From NCBI GenBank assembly GCA_020631735.1, contig CM036170.1, positions 70,075,737 through 70,139,736 of the forward strand: a stretch of DNA of 64,000 nucleotides, given 5' to 3'. A program made the position numbers and the translations under genes. Under the pieces are notes generated by a model. The model had not been told where the DNA came from. It made no database searches and saw only the letters and a list, made by a program, of their open reading frames with translations. How positions within the stretch are numbered: the stretch's first letter is position 1; every line of letters begins with the position of its first letter. The stretch is from Saccharum officinarum. Its lineage: Eukaryota; Streptophyta; Magnoliopsida; Poales; Poaceae. Positions 9,008-19,645 of the stretch are shown piece after piece.

Positions 9008-12000
9008 TCATTTTTTAAAGTTGCTAGAATCAAGCACATTGAGTTCACTTCTTAACCTACAAAAGGTTGCCTCATCCAAAGGTTTAGTGAAGATATCCGC
9101 TAATTGATTTTCACTTCTTACACCTTCTAGTGATATGTCATTTTTAGCAACGTGATCTCTTAGAAAGTGATGGCGGATATCAATGTGCTTGGTGCGAGAG
9201 TGTTGTACCGGATTGTTAGCAATTTTAACGGCACTTTCATTATCACATAAAAGTGGCACCTTTTCAAGAACAATTCCATAGTCTAGGAGGGTTTGTTTCA
9301 TATATAAGATTTGTGCACAACAAGCCCCCGCGGCAATGTATTCCGCCTCGGCGGTGGACAAAGCCACACTATTTTGCTTTTTAGATGACCAAGATACTAA
9401 AGATCTTCCAAGCAAATGGCACCCTCCGGATGTGCTTTTTCTATCAATTTTGCAACCGGCATAGTCCGAATCGGAATAGCCAACTAGTTGGAATCTAGCT
9501 CCTTTGGGATACCAAAGACCAATGCTTGGGGTGAGCTTAAGATATCTTAGGATTCTTTTTACGGCACTTAAGTGAGGTTCTTTAGGGCACGCTTGAAAGC
9601 GGGCACACATGCACACACTAAACATGATATCGGGCCTAGATGCGGTAAGGTACAACAAGCTACCAATCATAGAACGGTAGAGAGTTTGATCAACCGGTTT
9701 ACCTCCCTCATCTAGGTCGAGATGTCCATTTGATGGCATTGGGGTCTTGATTGGTTTGCATTCTTCCATCTTGAATCTTTTGAGAAGATCCTTGGTATAC
9801 TTTTCTTGAGAGATGAAAATCCCTTCTCTCATTTGCTTTACTTGAAATCCAAGGAAGAATGTGAGCTCACCAATCATTGACATCTCGAACTCCTTCGACA
9901 TCAATTCACCAAATTCCTTGCAATAATCTTCATTTGTTGATCCGAAGATGATATCATCAACATATACTTGACAAATAAAGATCTCCCCATTAAACTTCTT
10001 GGTGAATAGTGTGGTGTCGACCTTCCCAATGGTGAAGCCCTTCTCAATGAGGAAGTCCCGGAGGCGCTCATACCACGCTCTAGGGCTTGCTTGAGCCCAT
10101 ATAACGCCTTGGACAACCTATAAACATGATTAGGATATCTAGGGTCTTCAAACCCGGGAGGTTGATTAACATAGACTAGTTCATTTATAAAGCCATTTAA
10201 GAATGCACTTTTCACATCCATTTGATATAGTTTCATATCATGATGTGATGCATATGCAAGGAGGATACGAATGGCTTCAAGTCTTGCAACGGGTGCAAAG
10301 GTCTCTCCAAAATCAAGACCTTCAACTTGAGAGAACCCCTTTGCAACTAGTCTTGCCTTGTTCCTCACCACTATGCCTTGGTCATCTTGCTTGTTTCGGA
10401 ACACCCACTTGGTTCCAATGACTCTTGCACCTTTAGGATGCTCTTCAAGTGTCCATACTTGATTGCGGGTGAAGTTGTTCAATTCTTCATGCATTGCATT
10501 CACCCAATCCGGATCTTGAAGAGCTTCTTCTACATTCTTAGGTTCAACGCAAGAGACAAAAGAGTGATGTTCAACAAAAGAAGCTAGCTTTTGAGATCGA
10601 GTCATTACTCCCTTTGTAGGACTCCCTATGATGAGATCTTGTGGATGTGCTTGAAGTAGTGGTGAGTTTCTTCTATCAACCACTTGAGGAGGTGGATGGG
10701 GAGCATCAACATCTTGAGCTTGTGCCTCGGCTTGTTCATGAGAGACATAAGTGTCTTCATTTTCAACTCTCTCATTCTTGTCATCATCTTGAGGCACACG
10801 TGATGAAGATGGTGGATCAACAATTTGTACATCGTCATCATCATCTTTTGGCTTGATGTCTCCCACCGGCATGTTCTTCATGGCCTCCCTCAAGGGTTCA
10901 TCACCTACATCATCACAATTCTCAATTGCTCCTTGGGAGCCGTTAGATTCATCAAATTCCACATCATATGTTTCTTCAACCAAACCGGTGGCATGGTTAA
11001 ATACTCTATATGCTTTGGACTTTGATGAGTAACCAACAAGAAAACCAATATCACAACGTCTTTGAAACTTCCCTAGGTGTTGACGCTTCTTGTAGATGTA
11101 ACATTTGCAACCAAACACCCGGAAGAAAGAGACGTCCGGCTTCTTCCCATTAAGCAACTCATAGGGGGTCTTGCCAAGAAACTTTTGTAGGAAGAGGCGA
11201 TTTGAAGCATAGCATGCGGTGTTGATTGCCTCGGCCCACAACTTCTCCGGAGTGTTGTACTCATCTAGCATTGTTCTTGCAAGGGTGATCAAAGTTCGGT
11301 TCTTTCTCTCAACTACACCATTTTGTTGAGGAGTGTAGGTTGAAGAGACCTCATGCTTGATTCCAATTTCATCACAATAAGCTTCAATGTTGGTGTTGTC
11401 AAACTCTTTGCCATTGTCACTTCTAATCTTCTTTATCTTGACTTCAAATTCATTTTGAGCTCTCTTTGCAAACTTCTTGAAGCAATTTGCCACTTCGGAT
11501 TTGTCATGAAGGAAGAAAGTCCATGTATACCTTGAGTAGTCATCCACTATCACAAGACAATAGAGATTACCACCCAAGCTCTTGTATGTTGTAGGCCCAA
11601 ACAAATCCATGTGTAGAAGTTCTAGCACTCTTGAAGTTGACATGAAAGCTTTGGTTGGATGAGTGTTTGCAACTTGTTTGCCCGCTTGACATGCACTACA
11701 AGGTTTGTCCTTTTCAAACTTCACATCCTTCAATCCTCTCACTAGTTCTTTCTTCAATAGCTTGTTGAGAGTGTTCATTCCAACATGAGCAAGCCTCCTA
11801 TGCCAAAGCCAACCAAGTGAGGTCTTGGTGAACAAACATGTCATCAAATTTGCATCTTCGGAGGTGAAGTCAACAAGATAAAGATTGTTGTATCTAAAGC
11901 CTTTGAATATCACTTGCTTGTCATCTATCTTTGAAACTTCCACTTCATTTGGTGTGAACAAGCATTGGAAGCCAAGGTCACAAAGTTGCCCAACGGATAA

Positions 12001-12231
12001 CAAGTTGAAACTCAATGAAGCAACATAGAGCACATTTGAGAGTGAGTGATCATGTGATATTGCAATCTTGCCTATACCCTTGACTTTGCTCTTTGAATTA
12101 TCCCCAAATGTGATCTTCTCTTGACATATTCCATTCTCTTCAATGGTGGTGAACATACGAGGATCACCGGTCATATGTTGAGTGCAACCACTATCAATAA
12201 CCCAATGAGATCCACCGGTCTTGTAGTTCAC
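9008..12231 (-). pseudogene. pol: Copia pol (protease, integrase, RT, RNase H) with one frameshift
   Basis: In order: protease motif [13 protein letters not shown]; the pre-integrase motif [11 protein letters not shown] and CSACQAGKQ; integrase core with [19 protein letters not shown] and [17 protein letters not shown] with [13 protein letters not shown]; RNase H with SDSDYAG, STAEAEY and DIFTKPLDE near the end. Loss of one C in a C-run near 10,085 shifts the frame just after ALYGLKQA, and the original frame resumes and runs to the stop at 9008. The RT active-site region therefore lies after the shift, and this copy should not make active RT. The frame starts (GTG codon at 12231) directly after an in-frame TAG and is in a different frame from gag, so gag and pol are not a simple fusion here. 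Confidence 0.9.
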
Positions 12232-12245
12232 CTACACACAAGAGA

Positions 12246-14594
12246 TCAAGCTTTTTGTTTAGGGACCCAAACTTGAGAGGGGCCCTTGACTTTCTCCACT
12301 AGTGACTTGGCAACCCATATTTTCTTTGGCCTATTCTTGTTTGGGGGACCCAAAAACATGACTTTCATCTTTCCATTTGAATCTTTTCTTAGCATATAAT
12401 GAGCATTGAAAGCGAAAGGTCTAGCATGCTTGGGCAAGGGTTGTGGTGGTGGAGTTTTGCATTCATGAGCAAAGTGACCTTCTTGACCACACTCAACACA
12501 TCTCTTTGGCTTGGGCTTTGACTTGCTTTGTTGTTGTTGAGCTTTTGCTTTCTTCTCTTGATTTGCCAAGTACCCAATACCACTTCTATCCATCTTCATT
12601 ACGGTGTTCATGAGGAGCTCACTTTGCAAATGTTGGCCTCTTGTGAACTTGCTTAGGCCGGTCTTGAGATGCTCTTTTTCTTGCTTGAGCTTTTTGTTTT
12701 CTTCAATGAGTGACTCATTTGTTGGTTGCTTCTCAAGAGCCATCAAACCTTTTAGCTTCTTGTTCTCATTTGCAAGCTTCTCATTCTCACACTTAATCTT
12801 GGCATAATCATCATAGTTGCTTGACTCAACCACACTCTTGCCTTTGCTACTAGAACCTTGCTCAATGCTTTCAATGATCAAATCATCACATGATGTAGCT
12901 ATATCACACTTAACAACATAGTTAGTAGCATCATGTGTCTCAAGAGCAAGTTCATTAGCAACCACAAGACTATCATAGTCAATTTTTAATGTGGTGTATT
13001 TGTCCTTTAGAGAATTATGTCTAGTGATGAGCTCATCATGCTTCTTCTCAAGTTTATCATGTTGATCTTTAAGCTCTTTATAAGAGGTTTTGAGCTCCTT
13101 GAGAGTGGAAGACATCACTTCATTTTGAACTCTAAGCTCACCACTAGTCTTTTGAATATTTTCAAGCTTGGATGAGAGTGATTCATTTTCATTTTGAAGA
13201 TCATCATTTTCATTTCTAGTCCTTCTTATGATTTTAGTGTATTTGTTTAGCAATTTTACAAGTTCATCATAAGAAGGTGAGTCATATTCATCATCACTAT
13301 CACTATCATCATTATCATCACTATCATGGTTTTGTACCTTTCGTTCACCCTTGGCCATAAGGCATAGGTGAGTAGTGGACGATGATGGTGAAGGAGGCGG
13401 TGAAGGTGGTGATGAAGATATCGGTGAAGATGATGGCCCCATCACAAATGCGGCAACCTTCTCTTTCTCATCATCGCTCTCATCTTCGGAGGACTCACAA
13501 GATGATTCAATGTCGGTGAGCCAATCACCAACAATGTATGCCTTTCCTCCCTTCTTCTTCTTGTGGAACTCCTTCTTCTTGCCATCCTTCTTCTTGTATG
13601 GCTTGTTCTTCTTCTTCTCTTCTTCTTCATCACTTGAATCATTTTTCTTGCCCTTGTTCTTGTTCTTGTACTTGTCTTTTGGTGGTCTAGGGCATTGATG
13701 AGCTAGGTGGCCAAGTTCACCACAATTGTAGCAATCCATCTCCGAGATTGGCTTTCTCTTGCTACTTGTGAAGAATTTCTTCTTCTTGCCATCGAACTTG
13801 ATGCCACTCTTGTTGAGCTTCTTTAGCATCTTGGTGGTCTTTCTCACCATGAGTGCAAGTGATTCATCATCAACATCACTTTCACTTGAGCTTTCTTGCA
13901 CCATCATGGCTTGGCCCTTCTTCTTCTTCTTGTCATGACTAGCTTTGAAGGCCAAGTCTTTCTTCTTGGAAGATGATGAGCCCTCTTCCGGAGTGATATG
14001 CATGTACATCTCATGAGCATTGATTTTCCCTAATACTTGAGTCGGTGTTGCGGTGGAAAGATCACTTTGGTGAAGCACGGTGACAATGTGACCATACTTC
14101 TCAACGGGAAGCACACTCAAGATCTTCCTTGCAACATCCGATTGGCTCATTTTAGTGAGCCCAAGAGCATTGAGGTCCTCTACAAGAACATTCAAGCGAG
14201 TGTACATGTCATTAGCACTTTCTTTGGGAAGCATCTCAAAAGAATTAATTTTCTTTAAAGCTATGTGATAGCGTTCCTCACGCTCACTCTTAGTTCCCTC
14301 ATGGAGAGCACAAAGATTTTCCCACAATTCATGAGCGTTCTTTGCATTACGCACACGATTGAAGATATCTTTGCCTAAGCCCCGGTAGAGTGCATTTTTG
14401 GCCTTTGCATTCCACCGGTCGTACTTCTCCTCGTCACCAATGGGGTTTGCGGGATCCTTGATAGGGGAAAGCCCTTCGGTTGCGGCTCTAAGACACCCAA
14501 CATCTATGGCTTCGAGATACGCCTCCATGCGGATTTTCCAATATGGAAAATCATCCCCCTCAAAGGTGGGAGGTGGTCCTTCCCCGTTAGACAT
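12246..14594 (-). CDS. gag: Sirevirus-like Gag (782 aa)
   Basis: An intact frame from ATG at 14594, about 40 bp after the primer site. The N-terminal ~200 residues contain FPYWKIRMEAYL and LWENLCALHEGT, typical of the copia gag (UBN2) domain. Two CCHC zinc knuckles follow: CYNCGELGHLAHQC near residue 290 and CVECGQEGHFAHEC near residue 705. Between them are lysine-rich and acidic tracts and a long coiled coil (about residues 450-640). The product should package element RNA into virus-like particles. At 782 aa it is larger than many copia Gags, as in Sireviruses, and it is undamaged, so it could still be made even though pol is broken. Confidence 0.92.
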   Translation of the reverse strand: MSNGEGPPPTFEGDDFPYWKIRMEAYLEAIDVGCLRAATEGLSPIKDPANPIGDEEKYDRWNAKAKNALYRGLGKDIFNRVRNAKNAHELWENLCALHEGTKSEREERYHIALKKINSFEMLPKESANDMYTRLNVLVEDLNALGLTKMSQSDVARKILSVLPVEKYGHIVTVLHQSDLSTATPTQVLGKINAHEMYMHITPEEGSSSSKKKDLAFKASHDKKKKKGQAMMVQESSSESDVDDESLALMVRKTTKMLKKLNKSGIKFDGKKKKFFTSSKRKPISEMDCYNCGELGHLAHQCPRPPKDKYKNKNKGKKNDSSDEEEEKKKNKPYKKKDGKKKEFHKKKKGGKAYIVGDWLTDIESSCESSEDESDDEKEKVAAFVMGPSSSPISSSPPSPPPSPSSSTTHLCLMAKGERKVQNHDSDDNDDSDSDDEYDSPSYDELVKLLNKYTKIIRRTRNENDDLQNENESLSSKLENIQKTSGELRVQNEVMSSTLKELKTSYKELKDQHDKLEKKHDELITRHNSLKDKYTTLKIDYDSLVVANELALETHDATNYVVKCDIATSCDDLIIESIEQGSSSKGKSVVESSNYDDYAKIKCENEKLANENKKLKGLMALEKQPTNESLIEENKKLKQEKEHLKTGLSKFTRGQHLQSELLMNTVMKMDRSGIGYLANQEKKAKAQQQQSKSKPKPKRCVECGQEGHFAHECKTPPPQPLPKHARPFAFNAHYMLRKDSNGKMKVMFLGPPNKNRPKKIWVAKSLVEKVKGPSQVWVPKQKA

Positions 14595-14632
14595 CTTGCT
14601 CTAGGCGGTAAAGCCTAAAAGAGGAGCAACAC

Positions 14633-14645
14633 GGCTCTGATACCA
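14633..14645 (-). other. Primer-binding site, initiator tRNA-Met type
   Basis: The plus strand reads GGCTCTGATACCA; the element's sense strand is TGGTATCAGAGCC, the standard copia primer site for initiator methionine tRNA. It begins two bases after the 5' LTR end. Confidence 0.93.
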
Positions 14646-14647
14646 AT

Positions 14648-16253
14648 TGAAAGGATCAAGATGCCCAAGAGGGGGGTGAATTGGGCTTTTCTAAAAATTA
14701 AATGCAAGAATTAAATCCTACAAGCCAGAATTCACCCCTAGTGTCTACTTGTGTTCCTAGAGAGTCTACCGATACAAAGTTTTGCACCCTAGTTTCCAAT
14801 CCTAGTCTAGCATGGCAAGTCTAGGAATGTAAAACAAGCAATGAAAGTAAATACGAGAATGTAAATGCTTGAATGTAAAGGGGCAAGGAACACGGCGATG
14901 TTTTTCCGAGGTATCGGAGAGTCGCCACTCCCCACTAGTCCTCGTTGGAGCACCCGCGCAAGGGTGTAGCTCCCCCTTGATCCGCGCAAGGATCAAGTGC
15001 TCTCTACGGGTTGATTCTTCGACACTCCGTCGCGGTGAATCACCCAAAACCGCTCACAAGATGAGTTGGGTCATCCACAAGCTCCGCCGGATGATCACCG
15101 AACTCCCAATCACCACCACGCCGTCTAGGTGATGGCGATCACCAAGAGTAACAAGCTAGAACTCTCACTTGACCACTACGAGCCCAAATGAGAAGGTGGA
15201 TGCACACTTGCTACTCTCTAATCGCTAGTGAGGAACTCTCAAGCTTTGATTCTCAAATCTCTATCCTCACTAGTGCTCTTGCACTTCCTTGCGCTCCAAA
15301 GGTGTTTTTCAGCTGATCAAATGAGCAAGAGACCTCTAAAAGAGGTGGTGGGGATGTATTTATACACCCCACAGACAAAATGAACCGTTACCTGCTGACT
15401 CAGCAAAACACGAGCTGACCGGACGCGCCGGTTGAACTGACCGGACGCGCCGGTCGCTTGTAACGGTCGAAAACCGAAAACAACTGAGTGACCGGACGCA
15501 CCGGTCAGGGGTGACCGGACGCGTCCGATCGTGCAGGAAGCATACTGTACTCGCACCGGACGTGCGGCCGCGTCCGATCGGTGATGACCGGACACGTTCG
15601 GTCGTCTCTGGACCTTACTAGACTATGACCGGACGCGCCGATCACACCCAGGTCGCGTCCGATCGTGTGTTTTCCTCAAGTGACACGTGTCGACTACTGA
15701 CCACCGCGTCCGGTCCTCGCGAGGACCGCGTCCGGTCGTCAGAGCTGAAACCCTAGCCGCGGAACTGTACTGACCGGACGCGTCCGGTCATGCCGAGGAC
15801 CGCGTCCGGTCATGAGAAAACGACCCGAAACTCACCGAAACGCGTCACAACTTGAACCAAGTTGCTTCCAACTGAACTTTGAGTCATTCTAGAGTTGCCT
15901 AGCGCCAAGTTTAACAAGTGTGCACCACACCTAAATGTAGGACTCGCCTAGGTCAAGCTACCCGCTCATGCCCCCCTTTATAGTACGGCCAAAAGAGAAA
16001 AACGAAGATCCTAACGACTATTCCAAATGTATCTCAACACCTCGACATCTGGAACTAACCGTCCTTAATCTTGACGTCACTCTTTTGAAAACCGAAACGA
16101 TTACCATCAAGGGGCATGAATACCATGGTGCCCAAAGCAGTTAAAAACTCCATGACCTAACTTACCAAAGTTTCTGCAAAACACACGTTAGTCATGGTAA
16201 TAAAGCGTTGTCATCAATTGTCGAAACCAAACCTCGGGGCCTAGATGCTTTCA
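14648..16253 (-). repeat. Family B LTR (5' LTR of the minus-strand element)
   Basis: 1,606 bp, pairs with 2780-4384 with about 30 differences by hand count. The palindrome cluster spans about 15417-15812; a perfect 18-mer is at 15772-15789. A minus-strand TATA box (TATAAATA) at 15357-15364 is the likely promoter of the element. Confidence 0.95.
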
Positions 16254-18551
16254 AGAACCTTAATTGATATGGCAAGATCAATGTTGAATGAGTATAATGT
16301 GAGTCATTCATTTTGGGCCGAAGCAATCAACACGGCTTGCTTTTATAGCAACCGTCTCTATTGCCACAAGTTTCTAGAGAAGACACCATATGAGATCTTA
16401 AATGGAAGAAAGCCCAACATTGCATACTTTCGGGTATTTGGTTGTAAATGCTATATCTTGAAGAAAGGCACTAGATTGAGCAAGTTTGAGAAGAAATGTG
16501 ATGAAGGCTTCCTACTTGGTTACTCAACTACTAGCAAAGCTTATAGAGTATGAAACCTAGCTAGTGGACAACTTGAAGAAGTGCATGATGTTGAATTTGA
16601 TGAAACAAATGGCTCTCAAGATGAAGAAGATAACTTAGATGATGTGAGAGGAACTCAATTGACCAATGCTATGAAAGAAATAGATATTGGTGATATTAGG
16701 CCAAAGCAAGTGATTGATGTGGATGACAACAAAGATCAAGTGCTCCAAAGTCCAATTACACAAGCTAGTGGTTCTCTAATGCAAAATCAAGCTAGTACAT
16801 CATCTCAAGTGCAACAAAATCAACAAGTGGCTAGTTCATCATCTCCAATTCATGATCAACATCGACATCCAAGCAATCAAGTCCAAGTGCTTCAACCAAC
16901 TAACATTGCAAGAGACCATCCATTGGATTCCATCATTGATGACATACAAAGAGGAGTTCAAACTAGATCAAGATTGGCATCATTTTGTGGTCACTCTTCT
17001 TTTGTGTCAATGGAAGAACCCAAGGACATTGATAGAGCATTGAGAGATCCGGATTGGGTAAATGCAATGCATGAAGAGCTCAACAACTTCAAGAGAAATG
17101 AAGTATGGGAACTAGTTGAAAGGCCTAAGGATCACAATGTCATTGGAACAAGATGGGTTTTTCGCAACAAGCAAGATCAAGATGGGATAGTAGTAAGGAA
17201 CAAAGCAAGACTAGTGGCTCAAGGTTACACACAAATAGAGGGTCTTAACTTTGGTAAAACTTATGCCCCGGTTGCAAGATTGGAAGCAATTAGGATCTTA
17301 CTTGCCTATGCTTATGCTCACAATATCAAGCTATATCAAATGGATGTAAAGAGTGCATTTCTCAATGGGTACATTCAAGAGGAGGTGTATGTGAAGCAAC
17401 CTCCCGGTTTTGAAGATGACAAGAAACCCAATCATGTATACAAGTTAAGGAAGGCTTTGTATGGATTGAAGCAAGCACCTAGAGCATGGTATGAAAGATT
17501 GAGGGACTTCTTGCTATCCAAAGGATTTGTCATGGGCAAAGTTGATACAACACTATTCACCAAGAAGATTGAGAAAGACTTGTTTGTGTTGCAAATATAT
17601 GTTGATGATATCATATTCGGTTTAACCAATCAAGATTATTGTGATAAGTTTGGGAAAATGATGGCAAAGGAATTTGAAATGTCAATGATTGGTGAACTTA
17701 GTTTCTTTCTTGGACTTCAAATCAAACAAATGAAAAAAGGTACATTTGTGAGCCAAACTAAGTACATCAAAGATATGCTCAAGAAGTTTGGCATGGAAGA
17801 TGCAAAGAGTATTACAACTCCAATGGGCACTAGTGGAAGTTTGGATAGTGACAAGAGTGGCAACATGGTGGATCAAAAGCTATATAGATCAATGATTGGT
17901 AGCCTACTCTATGTGACGGCATCAAGGCCCGATGTGATGTTTAGTGTATGTATGTGTGCAAGATTTCAAGCCTCACCAAGAGAAAGTCATTTGAAGGCAA
18001 CAAAGAGAATATTGAGGTACTTAAAGCATACACAAGATGTTGGATTGTGGTATCCCAAAGGTGCAAGTTTTGAGCTAGTTGGATATTCGGATTCTGACTA
18101 TGCCGGTGATAAAGTGGAGAGAAAGAGCACTTCCGGGACATGTCAATTGTTGGGAAGATCACTTGTCTCATGGTCATCCAAGAAGCAAAATAGTATTGCA
18201 CTATCTACCGCCGAAGCCGAATACATCACCGCGGGTAGTTGTTGTGCACAAATCTTGTGGATGAAGGCAACATTGAAGGATTTTGGAATCAATTTCAAGA
18301 ATGTACCATTGCTATGTGACAATGAAAGTGCCGTGAAGCTAACTAACAATCCGATTCAACATCAAAGAACAAAGCATATTGATGTTCGCCATCACTTTAT
18401 TAGAGATCATCAACAAAAGGGTGACATTGCTATTTAGAGTGTTGGCACCGAAGATCAATTAGCCGATCTATTCACCAAGCCACTTGATGAGAAGAGATTT
18501 CACAAGCTAAAGAATGAGTTGAACATACTTGACTTCTCCAACATGAGTTGA
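16254..18551 (+). pseudogene. pol: Copia integrase C-terminus, RT and RNase H (family A copy 1)
   Basis: Resumes the integrase interrupted at 2779 (LIDMARSMLNEYN), then [16 protein letters not shown] at about 16551 replaces the Trp codon seen in copy 2. RT follows with [36 protein letters not shown] and the catalytic YVDDIIFG; RNase H has [16 protein letters not shown] and [15 protein letters not shown] near 18435 (Glu in copy 2) precedes the last ~38 codons, which end at 18551. With the large insertion and two nonsense codons it is dead. Confidence 0.88.
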
Positions 18552-19645
18552 TGCACCCCATATATGACATGCCTCTCCTTTGAGCCCCAAGGTACAATTG
18601 GTTGACATGTCATACATTCTATGCTAAGGACTTGTTTAGTGCATCTAGTCATGATTTCTTATGTTCTAGGATCATTCATGAAAATTAAATGAATTTGAAG
18701 TTTATATGGTGCCACTATTGTTTCCATGACTTGTATGATCTATTGGTAGCATATAACTTGTTTAAGTAGCTTGTGATCCTAAGTGTTCTAATCTTGAAAA
18801 CTTGTCTAAATATTTGCTTCAACATGGTGCATGATAACCCTTCTAGTGAGGTGTGAAGAAGCTTGCCCTTGGATCAAACCGAAGTATTTTATTTATGCAA
18901 GCAATCTAGGTTGAATCATAAACTTGATCCTCACCCCATATTTTAACATAATAATCTATCTAAAGTTTGCTCCTTGTGGTCAATTGGTGCCAAAGGGGGA
19001 GAAAATGTTGTTCACAAAGTTAAATCCTAAAGGGGGAGAATTGATAAAAGAAGCACACAAGTAGGGGGAGCAAGCTCTTAAACATGAATGTTGCATTTCT
19101 ATGTGCACTTCATATGTATGATGCATAGTTATGCATTTCGTTTTCTCCGATACATTGCTTGTGTGGTGACTTGCTAGTATAATTTGAATGATGCATTGTG
19201 GTACTAGCATGAATAGGAAGTAGTTAGATTTTTGTTGCTTCATGTTTTTCAAAGTGTTACTAGAACCTTGCTTATAAATGTTGATCTTACGAGGTTTCTA
19301 GTTATGTTTGTGCTTTTACAAGTGGAATCTAACTACACAAGGTGCTAAGATGGTGTTTATCGCTACTCCGATGGTATCACGCTTCAAAGGTCTATAATCT
19401 AAAACACCTAGCACCTATTGGTAGACAATGCTCCTAATCTTTCCTATCTAACATGTATGCTTCCAAAATCCAAACATATAGCATACATGTAGGGGGAGCC
19501 ATTGCTATCAATTTGAATTCATGATCACATGTCCATAATTCTTACACATGGTAATATACTTGGACAATGTGACATGGGTTCAATCAAATTTTTATCATAA
19601 TATCTTTGTGAAAGGTTTGTCACCAATTACCAACAAGGGGGAGAT
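18552..19645 (+). other. 3' non-coding region with repeated polypurine tracts
   Basis: No frame of note. G-rich purine tracts of the form AAAGGGGGAG/TAGGGGGAG occur at 18991-19001, 19029-19040, 19062-19070, 19491-19498 and finally 19635-19645 directly against the 3' LTR. This multiple-tract arrangement is a known Sirevirus feature. Confidence 0.75.

Larger units (their letters stand above)
2780..16253 (-). mobile_element. Complete Sirevirus-like copia element with env-like frame (family B), nested
   Basis: 13,474 bp bounded by TG...CA LTRs and a perfect 5-bp target duplication AGAAC (2775-2779 and 16254-16258), inserted in the integrase of family A copy 1. Read on the minus strand: 5' LTR (16253-14648), primer site matching initiator tRNA-Met, gag (14594-12246), pol (12231-9008), a 1.7-kb spacer with CpG palindromes, an env-like frame (7314-4791), purine tract, 3' LTR (4384-2780). 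Order, large gag with zinc knuckles, several purine tracts, CpG palindromes and the extra 3' frame are the marks of Sireviruses. The LTRs differ at about 30 positions by hand count (about 2%), a recent insertion. RT and the env-like frame carry frameshifts, so this copy is probably not autonomous. Confidence 0.93.
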
